Assembly (NCBI RefSeq): GCF_002742635.1
Contig: NZ_PEGF01000002.1
Coordinates: forward strand, 1,488,001-1,552,000
Length of the DNA stretch: 64,000 nt
Direction of reading: 5' to 3'
Source of the DNA: Caulobacter sp. X
Lineage (GTDB): Bacteria > Pseudomonadota > Alphaproteobacteria > Caulobacterales > Caulobacteraceae
Program-made: the position numbers and the translations under genes
Part shown: positions 35,607-44,659 of the stretch, piece after piece
Position numbering within the stretch: the stretch's first letter is position 1
Layout of the letters: each line of letters begins with the position of its first letter
The notes under the pieces: model-generated
What the model saw: only the letters and a program-made list of their open reading frames with translations
Told to the model about the DNA's origin: nothing
Databases searched by the model: none

Positions 35607-36395
35607 TCAAATCCGGAAGTGGCCCACGACCGGAACGTGGTCGGACGGCTTTTCCTTGTCGCGCTCGTCGCGGTGGATGACCACGCTTTCCAGCCGATCG
35701 GCGGCCTGGGGCGACAGCAGCAGGTGGTCGATGCGGATGCCCAGGTTCCGCTGCCAGGCGCCGGCCTGGTAGTCCCAAAAGGTGTATCCGCCCGGCGCGC
35801 CGTCGGCCTGCATGTAGGCGTCGGTGAGGCCAAGGTTCTTCAGGGCGCGGAAGGCGGCGCGGCTCTCGGGGCGGAACAGGGCGTCGCCTAGCCAGGCCTC
35901 GGGATTGGCGACGTCCTGCGCCTCGGGGATGACGTTGTAGTCGCCGGCGATCACCAGCGGCTCCTCGAAGGCAAGAAGGCCTTGAGCGTGGGCGTGGAGG
36001 CGCCGCATCCACGCCAGCTTGTAGTCGAACTTCTCGGTGCCGATCGGATTGCCGTTGGGCAAGTAGATGCCGGCGACCCGGAAGGGCGTCGGCGCGCCAA
36101 TCACCGCCTCGACATAACGGGCCTGTTCGTCGACCTCGTCCTCGGACAGGAAGGGCAGGCCCTTGCGAACGTCCTCGACAGGGTGCTTCGAGAGCAGCGC
36201 GACGCCGTTATAGGTCTTCTGACCGTGGACGACGACGTTGTAGCCCAGGCGCTCGAAGTCTTCGGCCGGGAACTTCTCGTCGACGCACTTGATCTCCTGC
36301 AGCACCGCGACGTCGGGCGCTTCGGCCTCGAACCAGCCGAGCACGCGCTCCAGGCGGGCGTTGACCGAATTGACGTTCCAGGTGGCGATGCGCAT
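35607..36395 (-). CDS. xth: Exodeoxyribonuclease III
   Basis: A 262-residue endonuclease/exonuclease/phosphatase-fold enzyme. Conserved motifs appear in order: NVNSVNARL (N7), the metal-binding LQEIKC with E34, the AGDYNV aspartate-asparagine pair near 151-153, and the terminal SDHVPV with the catalytic histidine near 254; RIDHLLLS carries the aspartate. It acts at abasic sites and removes 3' blocks in base-excision repair. Length is normal. erpA lies 66 bases upstream on the same strand. Confidence 0.92.
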   Translation of the reverse strand: MRIATWNVNSVNARLERVLGWFEAEAPDVAVLQEIKCVDEKFPAEDFERLGYNVVVHGQKTYNGVALLSKHPVEDVRKGLPFLSEDEVDEQARYVEAVIGAPTPFRVAGIYLPNGNPIGTEKFDYKLAWMRRLHAHAQGLLAFEEPLVIAGDYNVIPEAQDVANPEAWLGDALFRPESRAAFRALKNLGLTDAYMQADGAPGGYTFWDYQAGAWQRNLGIRIDHLLLSPQAADRLESVVIHRDERDKEKPSDHVPVVGHFRI

Positions 36396-36461
36396 CGAGG
36401 ACTCCGAGGTGAGTCCGGAAGCTAGGGCTCCAGGCGGAGCGGCTCAAGCGCTGCTTGGCGA

Positions 36462-36794
36462 CTAGATCGAGAAGCTGACGCCGCAGCCGCAACTGGACTT
36501 GGCGTTGGGGTTGCGGACCCGGAACTCCGCGCCGGCCAGTTCATCGACGAAGTCGATCTCAGAGCCCTTCAGCAGGGCCAGGGAGACGACGTCCACAAGG
36601 GCCGCGGCCCCGTCGCGCTCGATCTTCAGGTCGTCCTCCTCGACGGAGTCGACCAGGTCGAAGCGGTACTGGAAGCCCGAGCAACCGCCGCCGTCCACCG
36701 CGATGCGCAGCATCAGCGGGCGGCCCTCGCTCTCGCCAATGGCCTTGATCCGACGAGCGGCGTTTTCGGAAAGCGTTAAGTCTGTTTGGGTCAT
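36462..36794 (-). CDS. erpA: Iron-sulfur cluster insertion protein ErpA (A-type carrier)
   Basis: A 110-residue HesB/IscA-like protein. The three cluster-binding cysteines are C38 (GGGCSGFQY), C102 and C104 (SSCGCGVSF), exactly as in A-type carriers, and the core ALLKGSEIDFVDELAGAEFRVRNPNAKSSCGCG matches ErpA well. It delivers 4Fe-4S clusters to target enzymes. It diverges from dgt across an 88-bp gap that must hold both promoters. Confidence 0.9.
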   Translation of the reverse strand: MTQTDLTLSENAARRIKAIGESEGRPLMLRIAVDGGGCSGFQYRFDLVDSVEEDDLKIERDGAAALVDVVSLALLKGSEIDFVDELAGAEFRVRNPNAKSSCGCGVSFSI

Positions 36795-36882
36795 GGCTGT
36801 GGAAAAGTCACCTTCGCCCTATATGAGGGTGTCGCGGCCTCTTCGGAAGGGGCCAAATCGACCAACGCGATAAAGGCGGTTT

Positions 36883-38067
36883 ATGTCTCAGGTCCCGTAC
36901 TTCGTCCCGCGCGCGCCGTACGCCGAAGATCCGTTCAAGTCGAAGGGCCGTCGGTTCAAGGAAGACGAGAGCCGCACCCGGACGCCGTTCGCCCGCGACC
37001 GCGACCGCATCATCCACACCTCGGCCTTCCGCCGCCTGAAGGAGAAGACCCAGGTCTTCGTGGCGCACGAGGGCGACAACTTCCGCACGCGCCTGACCCA
37101 CTCGCTGGAAGTGGCGCAGGTGGCGCGCTCGCTGGCGACGGCCCTGGGCCTCGACAGCGACCTGGCCGAGACCATCGCGCTGGGCCACGACCTGGGCCAT
37201 CCGCCGTTCGGCCACGCCGGCGAGGACGAGCTCGAGATCCAGATGCGCGACTACGGCGGCTTCGACCACAACGTCCAGACGTTCCGGGTTGTGACGGAGC
37301 TGGAGCATCGCTATCCGGACTTCCTCGGTTTGAACCTGACCTGGGAGACCCTGGAAGGGATCATCAAGCACAACGGCCCGGTGACCAACAAGCTGGGCAA
37401 GCCGTCCTGGAAGGCGATCTCCAAGTACGACAACGAGTATGAGCTGGGCCTGGACAGCTGGGCCTCGGCCGAGGCGCAGGTCGCGGCCCTGGCCGACGAC
37501 ATCGCCTACAACAACCACGACGTGGACGACGGCGTCACCGCTGGCCTCTTCACCCTGGACGAGCTGATGGACGTGCCGCTGATCGGCCCGATCCTGTTCG
37601 CGGTGAAGAGCGAGCGCCCCGACCTCGACCCGCGCCTGACCCATCTGGAAGCGATCAGGCGAATGATCGGTGCCATGATCGACGACGTGATGGGCGAGAC
37701 CCTACAGCGCGCCGCCGCCACCGGCGTCCAATCGGCCGACGACGTGCGGGCCCTGGACCATGCGTTGGTCGCCTTCTCGCCGGACATGGCCGAGGACCTG
37801 GCCCGCCTGCGCTCGTTCCTCTACGAGCGGATGTACCGCCACTGGCGCGTCAACCGCACGCGCAGCCAGGCTCGCCGTATTCTCGGCGAAATGTTCGCGC
37901 TATTCCTCAAGGAGCCGGAGGTCCTTCCGACCTACTGGTTCGCCAAGTCGCAGAACCGCGACGAAGCGGGCAGGGCGCGGGTGGTGTGCGACTACATTGC
38001 CGGCATGACCGACCGTTTCGCGATAGAAGAGCACCGCAAGCTGTTTCATCTCGACGTCTGGAACTAG
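36883..38067 (+). CDS. dgt: Deoxyguanosinetriphosphate triphosphohydrolase-like protein
   Basis: A 394-residue HD-domain hydrolase. The metal site is complete: H73 in [10 protein letters not shown], the H102-D103 pair in [11 protein letters not shown], and a later Asp in DDIAYNNHD near residue 207. The N-terminal [30 protein letters not shown] is the family signature. The enzymes hydrolyse dNTPs to nucleoside and tripolyphosphate, affecting dNTP pools and DNA fidelity. The length fits the type I dGTPase-like group common in alphaproteobacteria. Confidence 0.9.
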   Translation: MSQVPYFVPRAPYAEDPFKSKGRRFKEDESRTRTPFARDRDRIIHTSAFRRLKEKTQVFVAHEGDNFRTRLTHSLEVAQVARSLATALGLDSDLAETIALGHDLGHPPFGHAGEDELEIQMRDYGGFDHNVQTFRVVTELEHRYPDFLGLNLTWETLEGIIKHNGPVTNKLGKPSWKAISKYDNEYELGLDSWASAEAQVAALADDIAYNNHDVDDGVTAGLFTLDELMDVPLIGPILFAVKSERPDLDPRLTHLEAIRRMIGAMIDDVMGETLQRAAATGVQSADDVRALDHALVAFSPDMAEDLARLRSFLYERMYRHWRVNRTRSQARRILGEMFALFLKEPEVLPTYWFAKSQNRDEAGRARVVCDYIAGMTDRFAIEEHRKLFHLDVWN

Positions 38068-38228
38068 GCTTCCTGAGCGTCGGGCGAGCAGCTGGGACGA
38101 GCGCAGCTTGTCCCGCAACTGAGCGGCGCGAATGCTTCTGAGACGGCGCGGGCTTGGGGTAACCTAGGGCCGGCGCGTCCGATTCGAGGCTTTCGATCCG
38201 CGCCCGAGTTTTTGGAGCTTAGCTTAAG

Positions 38229-39035
38229 ATGTCCGATCCGCACCGCGGGGCCTATACGCCGCCCACCGACGCGCCTCTGTCGTTCGACGCGCGGCAGCCC
38301 GTGCGCGGCGCCCGCCCGCTGCCCATGACCCTGATCATCAGCGCGGTTGTGCTGGTCACGCTGGTCGTCGGCGTGGCGCTGGTCTATCGCGGCGGCATCC
38401 GCGACCCGAACGCGCCGCCGCCCGCGGTCGGTACGGAAGTCGCCGAGATGAAGGCCCCGCCGCCGGCCAATAGCCAGCCGCAGGATCCGGCCGCCGGCCT
38501 GCAAATCTATCACAGCGACGAAGCGCAGCCGTCGGCGACCTTCGCCGCGCCGCCCGAGACGCCGCAGCCGCGCCCGGCCGTGCCGCTGCCGACCGCGCCC
38601 GTGCAGACTGCCGCGCTTCCGCCGGCGAAGCCCGCCGCCGCGCCGACCATCGAATCCCTGGCCACCGACGCCGTGGCCCCTAAGCCCGCGCCGAAGCCGG
38701 TTCAAGTGGCCGCCGCCACGCCGCCTGCGCCCAAGCCGGTCGCCGCCGCGCCGGCTCCGGCCGCCGCAGCGCCGAAGCCCGTCGCGACCGCCACGGGACC
38801 CGCCTCGGTGCAGATCGGCGCGCTGTCCTCGCCCGCCCTGGCCGACAAGGCCTGGACCGACGCCGTGCGCCTGGCCCCCGGCCTCGCCGCCGGCAAGGGC
38901 AAGAAGGTCGAGGCCGTCGACAAGAACGGAACCACGCTCTACCGCACCTCGGTCACCGGCTTCCCGACCCGTGAAGCGGCCAAGGCCTTCTGCGAGGCGA
39001 TCGCCGCCTCGGGCAAGTCCTGCTTCGTCAAATGA
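38229..39035 (+). CDS. SPOR-domain membrane protein
   Basis: A 268-residue protein with one membrane helix (about 34-54, PMTLIISAVVLVTLVVGVALVY), a long Pro/Ala-rich periplasmic linker (about 60-185) and a C-terminal SPOR domain (about 188-268) with SVQIGALSSPALADKAW.. and TLYRTSVTGFPTREAAKAFCEAIAASGKSCFV. SPOR domains bind denuded glycan strands at the division septum. It begins a four-gene operon; its stop overlaps the nagZ start by four bases. This order links division-site peptidoglycan binding, muropeptide recycling and chromosome condensation genes. Confidence 0.85.
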   Translation: MSDPHRGAYTPPTDAPLSFDARQPVRGARPLPMTLIISAVVLVTLVVGVALVYRGGIRDPNAPPPAVGTEVAEMKAPPPANSQPQDPAAGLQIYHSDEAQPSATFAAPPETPQPRPAVPLPTAPVQTAALPPAKPAAAPTIESLATDAVAPKPAPKPVQVAAATPPAPKPVAAAPAPAAAAPKPVATATGPASVQIGALSSPALADKAWTDAVRLAPGLAAGKGKKVEAVDKNGTTLYRTSVTGFPTREAAKAFCEAIAASGKSCFVK

Positions 39036-40069
39036 GCCTGCTGATGGGCGCCTCTTCCGCCGCCATCCTCGGTTGCGCCGGGACCACGCTGACGGCCGAG
39101 GAGGCCGCCTTCTTCAGGGACGTGAAGCCCTGGGGCTTCATCCTCTTCAAGCGCAACATCGCCGACCCGAACCAGGTGCGCGCCCTGACGGCCGCCCTGC
39201 GCGAGACGGTCGGGCGTCCCGACGCGCCGATCCTGATCGACCAGGAGGGCGGCCGCGTCGCTCGCCTGCAGCCGCCGCACTGGCGGACCTATCCGCCGGG
39301 CCGCGCCTATGGCGAGCTGGTCGCCAACGATCCGCTGGTCGCGCGTGAAGTCACCCGCCTCGGCGCCCGCCTGATCGCCCACGACCTGCATGCGCTGGGG
39401 ATCAATGTCGACTGCGTGCCGGTGCTGGACGTGCCCGATCCGCAAGGCCACGAGATCATCGGCGACCGCGCCTATGGCGACACGCCCGAGCAGGTGGCGA
39501 CGCTGGGTCGCGCCGCGGCCGAGGGGCTGCTGGCCGGCGGCGTCCTGCCGATCATCAAGCACATCCCCGGCCACGGCCGCGCCATGGCCGACAGCCACCT
39601 GGAGCTGCCGGTTGTGAAGGCCAAGCTGGCCGAGCTGGACGCCCGCGACTTCGCGCCGTTCCGGGTGTTGTCCGACATACCGATGGCGATGACCGCCCAC
39701 GTTGTCTACACGGCCATCGACCGCAAGAACCCGGCGACGACCTCGAAGAAGGTCATCAAGAAAATCATCCGCGAATCCATGGGTTTCGACGGACTTCTGA
39801 TGAGCGACGACCTGTCGATGAAGGCGCTGTCCGGCGACTTCAAGCAGCGCGCCAAGGACAGCCTGTCGGCCGGCTGCGACGTCGTCCTGCACTGCAACGG
39901 CGACATGGCCGAGATGAAGGCCGTGATGTCGGGCGTCGGCAAGATGTCCAAGGAGGCGCGCCGCCGGGCCCAGGCGGTCATGAGCCGCCTGGTCAAGGTT
40001 CCCGAGCCCCTCGACGTCGCCGAGGCCCGCGCCCGCTTCGACGCGGCGTTCGACGGAAAGTACGCTTGA
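39032..40069 (+). CDS. nagZ: Beta-N-acetylhexosaminidase NagZ
   Basis: A 345-residue glycoside hydrolase family 3 enzyme. The signature KHIPGHG is at residues 176-182 (catalytic His near 181) and the nucleophile aspartate is in SDDLSM at 258-263; LIDQEGGRVARL and GAYGD-type segments also match NagZ. It removes GlcNAc from anhydro-muropeptides in the cytoplasm during cell-wall recycling. ATGA and TTGA overlaps join it to the SPOR gene before and scpA after. Confidence 0.93.
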   Translation: MSLLMGASSAAILGCAGTTLTAEEAAFFRDVKPWGFILFKRNIADPNQVRALTAALRETVGRPDAPILIDQEGGRVARLQPPHWRTYPPGRAYGELVANDPLVAREVTRLGARLIAHDLHALGINVDCVPVLDVPDPQGHEIIGDRAYGDTPEQVATLGRAAAEGLLAGGVLPIIKHIPGHGRAMADSHLELPVVKAKLAELDARDFAPFRVLSDIPMAMTAHVVYTAIDRKNPATTSKKVIKKIIRESMGFDGLLMSDDLSMKALSGDFKQRAKDSLSAGCDVVLHCNGDMAEMKAVMSGVGKMSKEARRRAQAVMSRLVKVPEPLDVAEARARFDAAFDGKYA

Positions 40070-40890
40070 GCACGGGCTTTCAGCCCACATTCGACTTCGA
40101 GGCCGCCAACGAGGCGGCCGAAGACGGCGCCGCGCTCGTCATCGACATCGACGGCTACGAAGGTCCGCTGCACGTGCTGCTGGCGCTGGCCCGCAGTCAG
40201 AAGGTCGACCTGTTGCAGCTGTCGATCACCCGCTTGGCCGAGCAGTACCTGTCGTTCGTCCAGCAGGCCCGCCGCGTGCGCTTCGCCCTGGCGGCCGACT
40301 ATCTCGTGATGGCGGCCTGGCTGGCCTACCTCAAGTCCCGCCTGCTGCTGCCCAAGCCCGAGCAGCCCAAGGCCGAGGAGCCGCCGGCCGAGGAGATGGC
40401 CGCGCAGCTGGCCTTCCGCCTGGCCAAGCTGGACGTCATGCGCAAGGCCGTCGAGGCGCTGAAGGAGCGGCCGATCCTGGGCCAGGACGTCTTCATGCGC
40501 GGCGATCCGGAAGCCGTGAAGATCGTGTCCTCGACGCGGCTGGAGGGCGACCTCTACGGCCTGATGAGCGCCTATATCGAGCAGCGCAAGCGCGAGCACA
40601 GCCGCCACTACGCGCCGCGTCCGCCAACCGCCTATCCGCTGGAAGACGCCCGCGACCGCCTGCGTAGCTTGTTGCCCAAGATGGAGGACTGGACGGTCCT
40701 GTCCTCGGTCGCGCCGATCGAGCAGGCGCTGGAGGAGGACGACGGGCCGACGCCCGCCTCGTACCTGGCCTCCACGCTCTCGGCCTCGCTGGAGCTGGTC
40801 AAGGAAGGCGTGCTGGAGGCTCGCCAGCTCGAGCATTTCCAGGACATCTACTTGCGCACGCGGTCGGAGCCGCTGCAAATCGCCGAATGA
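40066..40890 (+). CDS. scpA: Segregation and condensation protein A
   Basis: A 274-residue kleisin subunit of the SMC-ScpAB condensin. The N-terminal DGYEGPLHVLLALARSQKVDLLQLSITRLAEQYL (about 27-60) is the SMC-neck-binding helix bundle, and the C-terminal winged helix includes LRSLLPKMEDWTVLSSV and VLEARQLEHFQDIYLR. It starts at a TTG overlapping the nagZ stop (TTGA), and its own stop overlaps the scpB start, so expression is coupled along the operon. Confidence 0.93.
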   Translation: MSTGFQPTFDFEAANEAAEDGAALVIDIDGYEGPLHVLLALARSQKVDLLQLSITRLAEQYLSFVQQARRVRFALAADYLVMAAWLAYLKSRLLLPKPEQPKAEEPPAEEMAAQLAFRLAKLDVMRKAVEALKERPILGQDVFMRGDPEAVKIVSSTRLEGDLYGLMSAYIEQRKREHSRHYAPRPPTAYPLEDARDRLRSLLPKMEDWTVLSSVAPIEQALEEDDGPTPASYLASTLSASLELVKEGVLEARQLEHFQDIYLRTRSEPLQIAE

Positions 40891-41564
40891 CCACAGAGCT
40901 GGACCCTCTATTCGTCGAGCGCTGCATCGAGGCCCTGCTGTTCGCGGCGGCCGAGCCGCTGAGCGACGTCGACCTGGCCAAGCGCCTGCCCGAGGGCGCG
41001 GACATCGCCGCCGGGATCGCCAGCCTGCGCGTGCGCTACGCGGGCAGGGGGATCGAGCTGGTCGAGGTGGCCGGGCGCTGGCGCTATCAGACGGCCAACG
41101 ACCTTGCTTTCCTGATGACCGAGGAGCGCGAGGAGCCGCGCCGCCTGTCCAAGGCCGCCCAGGAAACCCTGGCGATCGTCGCCTACCACCAGCCGGTCAC
41201 CCGCGCCGAGATCGAAGCGGTGCGAGGCGTCCAGGCCAGCCGGGGCACGCTGGACGTCCTTCTGGAGTTGGGCCTGATCCGGATGCGCGGCCGGCGTCGG
41301 ACGCCCGGCCGTCCGGTGACCTTCGGCACCACCGACGCCTTCCTGGAGCATTACGGTCTGGCCTCGCTGGCCGACCTGCCGGGGATGGCCGAGATGAAGG
41401 CCGCGGGCCTTCTGGAGATGAACCTGCCGCCCGGCTTCACCGTGCCGGATCCTCTGGGCCTGCGCCCGGCGGGCGACGAGGAGGATCCGCTGGAGCTGGA
41501 CGACGGCGAGACGCCCGAATTCGCTCAGGATTTCCTGGGTGAGCCGGAAAAGGCCGACGGCTGA
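40887..41564 (+). CDS. scpB: Segregation and condensation protein B
   Basis: A 225-residue protein with two winged-helix domains, as expected for the ScpB dimer that caps ScpA in condensin. IEALLFAAAEPLSDVDLAKRLPEG opens the first domain and LSKAAQETLAIVAYHQPVTRAEIEAVRGV the second, followed by the ScpB signature GLIRMRGRRRTPGRPVTFGTTDAFLEHYGL. The C-terminal 60 residues are acidic and probably flexible. It ends the SPOR-nagZ-scpA-scpB operon. Confidence 0.93.
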   Translation: MTTELDPLFVERCIEALLFAAAEPLSDVDLAKRLPEGADIAAGIASLRVRYAGRGIELVEVAGRWRYQTANDLAFLMTEEREEPRRLSKAAQETLAIVAYHQPVTRAEIEAVRGVQASRGTLDVLLELGLIRMRGRRRTPGRPVTFGTTDAFLEHYGLASLADLPGMAEMKAAGLLEMNLPPGFTVPDPLGLRPAGDEEDPLELDDGETPEFAQDFLGEPEKADG

Positions 41565-41573
41565 GGCGCGACC

Positions 41574-41882
41574 CTAGGCGAGGATGTCGGCGACCAGGCC
41601 CTTTTGGCCCTTCTTGCCGATATCGTTCTGGACCTGCTGCTTGATCATGTCCTTGATCTTGTCCTCGATCTTCTTGCGATCTTCCGTGGACATCGCCTTC
41701 ACCTGCTCTTCGGTGACGCCGAGCTTGGCCAGGATCATCGCCCGCATCTTCTCGGCGGGCGACTTGGACTGGAACTTCAGGAACTCGTCCTTGGCCGTGG
41801 GCTCGCCGATGGGCGAGGACGTGGATGCGCTGACGCCGGCATAGGCGTAGGACGAAGAGGGACCAACCGACGAAATCGACAT
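41574..41882 (-). CDS. Small conserved hypothetical protein
   Basis: A 102-residue protein. A Ser/Tyr/Ala-rich N-terminus of about 35 residues is followed by a helical, strongly charged domain: KDEFLKFQSKSPAEKMRAMILAKLGVTEEQVKAMSTEDRKKIEDKIKDMIKQQV. The MRAMILAKLGVTEEQ segment with alternating helices suggests a small helical hairpin, perhaps a protein-binding module. The ATG at 41882 is chosen for its GGGAG site; an earlier one at 41915 lacks it. It converges with scpB, with only nine bases between the two stops. Confidence 0.65.
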   Translation of the reverse strand: MSISSVGPSSSYAYAGVSASTSSPIGEPTAKDEFLKFQSKSPAEKMRAMILAKLGVTEEQVKAMSTEDRKKIEDKIKDMIKQQVQNDIGKKGQKGLVADILA

Positions 41883-42153
41883 GCGATGCGCTCCCGAACT
41901 CAAGGGGTGCGACATCTTGGCAAGAAACGCGCCAAGGACCGGAAGCTAGGCCTTTCAAAGGCTTGCTGTGATTGGCGCGCCCGTTCGCGCGTCGCCGCGG
42001 TCAAGTTGGCCGAGCAGAACCTGCCGAGCTTTATTCAAGACCGACGCCTTTTGTCGGACGATGGTCTGTCGCCCCGCGAGCGCCTATATTCCAGGGCATG
42101 TTGTAACGACGCGGCGCACCGGCTATCTGGCGCTGTCGCAAGGAGTCTAGGTT

Positions 42154-42378
42154 ATGGGAAGTCTCGGTCCTATCCACTGGATCATCGTCGCCGTCGTCGT
42201 GCTGCTGCTGTTCGGCGGCCGCGGCAAGCTGTCGGGCATCATGGGCGACGCGGCCAAGGGCATCCGGGCGTTCAAGGATGGCCTGAAGGACGACACCAGC
42301 AGCGAAGTCGCCGACAACAAGGCCAAGGGCGCCCTGCCGCGCACCGAAGCCGAGGCGGAAGAGCTTCGCAAGTCGTAA
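42154..42378 (+). CDS. tatA: Twin-arginine translocase subunit TatA
   Basis: A 74-residue protein with the TatA layout: a short membrane helix (about 6-20, [16 protein letters not shown]), the hinge GGRGKL, and an amphipathic helix (ASG-type, [17 protein letters not shown]). TatA oligomers form the Tat pore. It precedes tatB and tatC on the same strand, and the 271 bases before it hold the promoter region, including a GCCTTTCAAAGGC palindrome at 41950-41962. Confidence 0.93.
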   Translation: MGSLGPIHWIIVAVVVLLLFGGRGKLSGIMGDAAKGIRAFKDGLKDDTSSEVADNKAKGALPRTEAEAEELRKS

Positions 42379-42467
42379 GGTTTGAGGCGCGCGGGGACGG
42401 TCTCCGCGCGTTTTGGTCCACTCTTCCCCGGGGGGTCTTCGAGGCCCCGCCGTTCTAAGGCGCGTCC

Positions 42468-43076
42468 ATGCTTCCTGATATCGGCGGCACAGAACTTCTC
42501 GTCATCGCCGCCGTCGCCCTGATCGTGGTCGGTCCCAAGGACCTGCCCGCGCTGCTGCGAAAGCTGGGTCAGTTCGTTGGCCGGATGCGCGGCATGGCCT
42601 CGGAGTTCCGGGCGAGCTTCGACGAGATGGCGCGCCAGTCCGAGCTGGACGAGCTGCGTCGCGAGGTGCAGGCCATGCGCTCCGGCCAGTTCTCCAGCCC
42701 TGTCCAGGCCGCCGCCGACGCGGTGAAGGAGGCCGGCGCCGACCAGGTCTTCGCCGAGATCGACGCCTCGCTGAGCAGCGGCGCGACGCAGATGCATCCC
42801 TATGCGGGGGCGCAGACCCACGATTTGGCGCCGGCGACCGACAATTCCATCCTACCGCCGCCGGCCGCCGAGCCAACCACCGAGAGCGTCGAGAAGCCCA
42901 AGCGCGCGCCCCGCAAGAAGGCCGTCGTCGAGCCGACGATCGTCGAGACCGCGAAGACCCCGCGCAAGCGCGCGGCCAACAAGGACATCTCCGTGGAGTC
43001 GCCGAAGACCGCTTCCGCGCCGCGTAAGCGCGCCGCCAAGGCCGGCGGCTCCAAAGCTTCGGACATCGTCTCGTGA
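42468..43076 (+). CDS. tatB: Twin-arginine translocase subunit TatB
   Basis: A 202-residue protein. The N-terminal helix DIGGTELLVIAAVALIVVGPKDLPALLRKLG with the Glu at position 8 and the GPKDLP hinge is the TatB signature; an amphipathic helix follows to about residue 75. The C-terminal half is a Lys/Arg/Ala/Pro-rich tail (KPKRAPRKKAVVEP, PRKRAAK), longer than in E. coli and likely disordered. With TatC it binds twin-arginine signal peptides. Its stop overlaps the GTG of tatC by four bases. Confidence 0.92.
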   Translation: MLPDIGGTELLVIAAVALIVVGPKDLPALLRKLGQFVGRMRGMASEFRASFDEMARQSELDELRREVQAMRSGQFSSPVQAAADAVKEAGADQVFAEIDASLSSGATQMHPYAGAQTHDLAPATDNSILPPPAAEPTTESVEKPKRAPRKKAVVEPTIVETAKTPRKRAANKDISVESPKTASAPRKRAAKAGGSKASDIVS

Positions 43077-43969
43077 ACGACAAAGCTATCGGATACGACC
43101 ACGAGGACGAGATCGAGGCCTCGCGCGCGCCTCTGCTGGATCACCTGATCGAGCTGCGCATGCGGCTGATCATCTGCGTGGCCTCGATCGCCGTGGCGTT
43201 CGGCGTCTGCTTCGCCTTCGTCAAACCGATCTTCCTGTTCCTGGTCCGGCCATTTACCGTGGCCGAGGGGCTGAAGGCCGTGCAAGACGCCGGCGGCCAT
43301 CATGGCTCGTTCGATCTTCTGCTGGCGCTCGTCGGCCTGAAGACCGTGCCGGCCAGCGCCATGGCCGGCATCACCCTGCAGGCGACCGCGCCGCTGGAGC
43401 AGTTCTTCACCAACATCAAGCTGTCGGCGTTCGGGGCCATCATCCTGGCGTTTCCGGTCATCGCCTGGCAGCTCTACCGCTTCGTCGCGCCGGGGCTCTA
43501 CAAGAAAGAGCGCAACGCGTTCCTGCCGTTCCTGATCGCCTCGCCGGTGCTGTTCCTGATGGGCTCGGCGCTGGTCTACTATGTGATGCTGCCGTTCGTG
43601 CTGTGGTTCTCGCTGAGCCAGCAGATCGTCGGCGATGGCGTGAAGGTGGTGCTGCAGACCCGGGTTTCTGAATATCTGACCCTGGTCACGACCCTGCTGC
43701 TGGCCTTTGGCCTGAGCTTCCAGTTGCCGGTGGTGCTGTCGCTGGCGGGCCTGGCCGGACTGGTCAATTCCAAGATGCTGAGGGCCGGCCGCCGTTACGC
43801 GATCGTCGCGGTCTTCGTCGTGGCCGCCATCGTCACGCCGCCCGATCCCATCAGCCAGATCACCTTGGCGGTGCCGCTGTGCCTGCTCTACGAGATCTCG
43901 ATCTGGTGCGTGTGGCTGATCGAGCGTCGCCGCAAGCGCGAGGACGAAGAGGCGGGGCTGACGGACTAG
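43073..43969 (+). CDS. tatC: Twin-arginine translocase subunit TatC
   Basis: A 298-residue protein with six membrane helices. The conserved LLDHLIELRMRLI (N-terminal cap) and the FVAPGLYKKERNAFLPF loop (signal-peptide-binding acid in the first loop) are present. It starts at a GTG inside the end of tatB (GTGA overlap). An extended loop of about 40 residues (FTVAEGLKAVQDAGGHHGSF and onward) lies between helices 1 and 2. A bidirectional terminator follows. It exports folded proteins such as the Acg-like lipoprotein encoded at 17318 (inferred). Confidence 0.94.
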   Translation: MNDKAIGYDHEDEIEASRAPLLDHLIELRMRLIICVASIAVAFGVCFAFVKPIFLFLVRPFTVAEGLKAVQDAGGHHGSFDLLLALVGLKTVPASAMAGITLQATAPLEQFFTNIKLSAFGAIILAFPVIAWQLYRFVAPGLYKKERNAFLPFLIASPVLFLMGSALVYYVMLPFVLWFSLSQQIVGDGVKVVLQTRVSEYLTLVTTLLLAFGLSFQLPVVLSLAGLAGLVNSKMLRAGRRYAIVAVFVVAAIVTPPDPISQITLAVPLCLLYEISIWCVWLIERRRKREDEEAGLTD

Positions 43970-43975
43970 CGACAC

Positions 43976-44013
43976 GAAAAAGGGCTCCGCCGATGGCGGA
44001 GCCCTTCTTGTTT
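43976..44013. terminator. Bidirectional terminator between tatC and the UrcA-like gene
   Basis: AAGGGCTCCGCC (43980-43991) pairs perfectly with GGCGGAGCCCTT (43995-44006) around GAT, with A residues before and CTTGTTT after. The symmetry gives a T tract to transcripts from either side, ending tatABC and the convergent gene. Confidence 0.85.
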
Positions 44014-44030
44014 CGGAAGAACCGAAAGTC

Positions 44031-44492
44031 TTAGGCCGAAGCGCCGACGCGGGCTTGCAGCTGAGCCTTGGCCGCGCGGACCGTGTCGGTTACGCAGGCT
44101 TGGTAGGTCACGACGCTGAAGTTCGGCTGAGCCTTGCACACCGTCTGGGCGGCGGTGCGGATTTCGGCGTGGACTTGGTCCAGGCTCTTGCCCTTCAGCG
44201 AGATGCGGACGACCGAGACGCTTTGAGCGACTTGGGTCTTGCCGGCTTCGCGAGCGCGCAGGATCGAGGCCAGTTGACGGTGAGCGCTCATCACGGCGCC
44301 TTCAACGCAGTCATCGGCATAGGCTTGCGAGGTCGTGGCGCAGACGGTGGCCGCGGCGGCCTTGATGTCGTTTTCGATCTGGACCGAGTTCTTGTTGGCG
44401 ATCGAGACGCGGATTTCGCTGGTGGCGGCGCCGGCCGGAGCGGCGACAGCGGCGGCGATGGCGAGGGCGGCGAAAGCGGCGAAGGTCTTCAT
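44031..44492 (-). CDS. UrcA-family secreted protein with internal duplication
   Basis: A 153-residue protein with a signal peptide (residues 1-22, ending AGAAT). The mature part holds two similar units, residues 25-74 and 93-145. Each runs (I/V)R(V/I)S followed by a helix ending TVC, then a second cysteine near YADDC / YQAC and a helix ending in QL, so C51 matches C119 and C62 matches C133. UrcA-family proteins usually have one such unit and are common small periplasmic proteins of unknown function in Caulobacterales. The ribosome-binding site GAGGA is good. It converges with tatC. Confidence 0.75.
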   Translation of the reverse strand: MKTFAAFAALAIAAAVAAPAGAATSEIRVSIANKNSVQIENDIKAAAATVCATTSQAYADDCVEGAVMSAHRQLASILRAREAGKTQVAQSVSVVRISLKGKSLDQVHAEIRTAAQTVCKAQPNFSVVTYQACVTDTVRAAKAQLQARVGASA

Positions 44493-44610
44493 GGTTCAAA
44501 ATCCTCTGAATGATCGAGAAGGGCCGGGGAGGGCCGTAAAGGTCAAAAACGCGTACTGAATTGGTCGCGGCTTTTCGGCGATCGCGATTAAGTCGGGGTG
44601 TGGAAGGACG

Positions 44611-44659
44611 CCTAATTCCTATTAACAAGTAGGAATTAGGTGCGACGTGCGGTCGCACC
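44611..44659. repeat. AT-rich palindrome and adjoining hairpin upstream of serS
   Basis: CCTAATTCCTA (44611-44621) pairs perfectly with TAGGAATTAGG (44630-44640), followed at once by GGTGCGAC (44639-44646) pairing with GTCGCACC (44652-44659). The first is conspicuously AT-rich for this genome. This 294-bp gap between the UrcA-like gene and serS holds no other clear feature; the palindromes may be regulator sites or serS leader structures. Confidence 0.45.

Noticed and set aside
38064..38705. A 213-codon minus-strand frame upstream of the SPOR gene
   Set aside because: It overlaps the SPOR coding region on the opposite strand and is dominated by Arg/Gly repeats expected from GC-rich antisense DNA.
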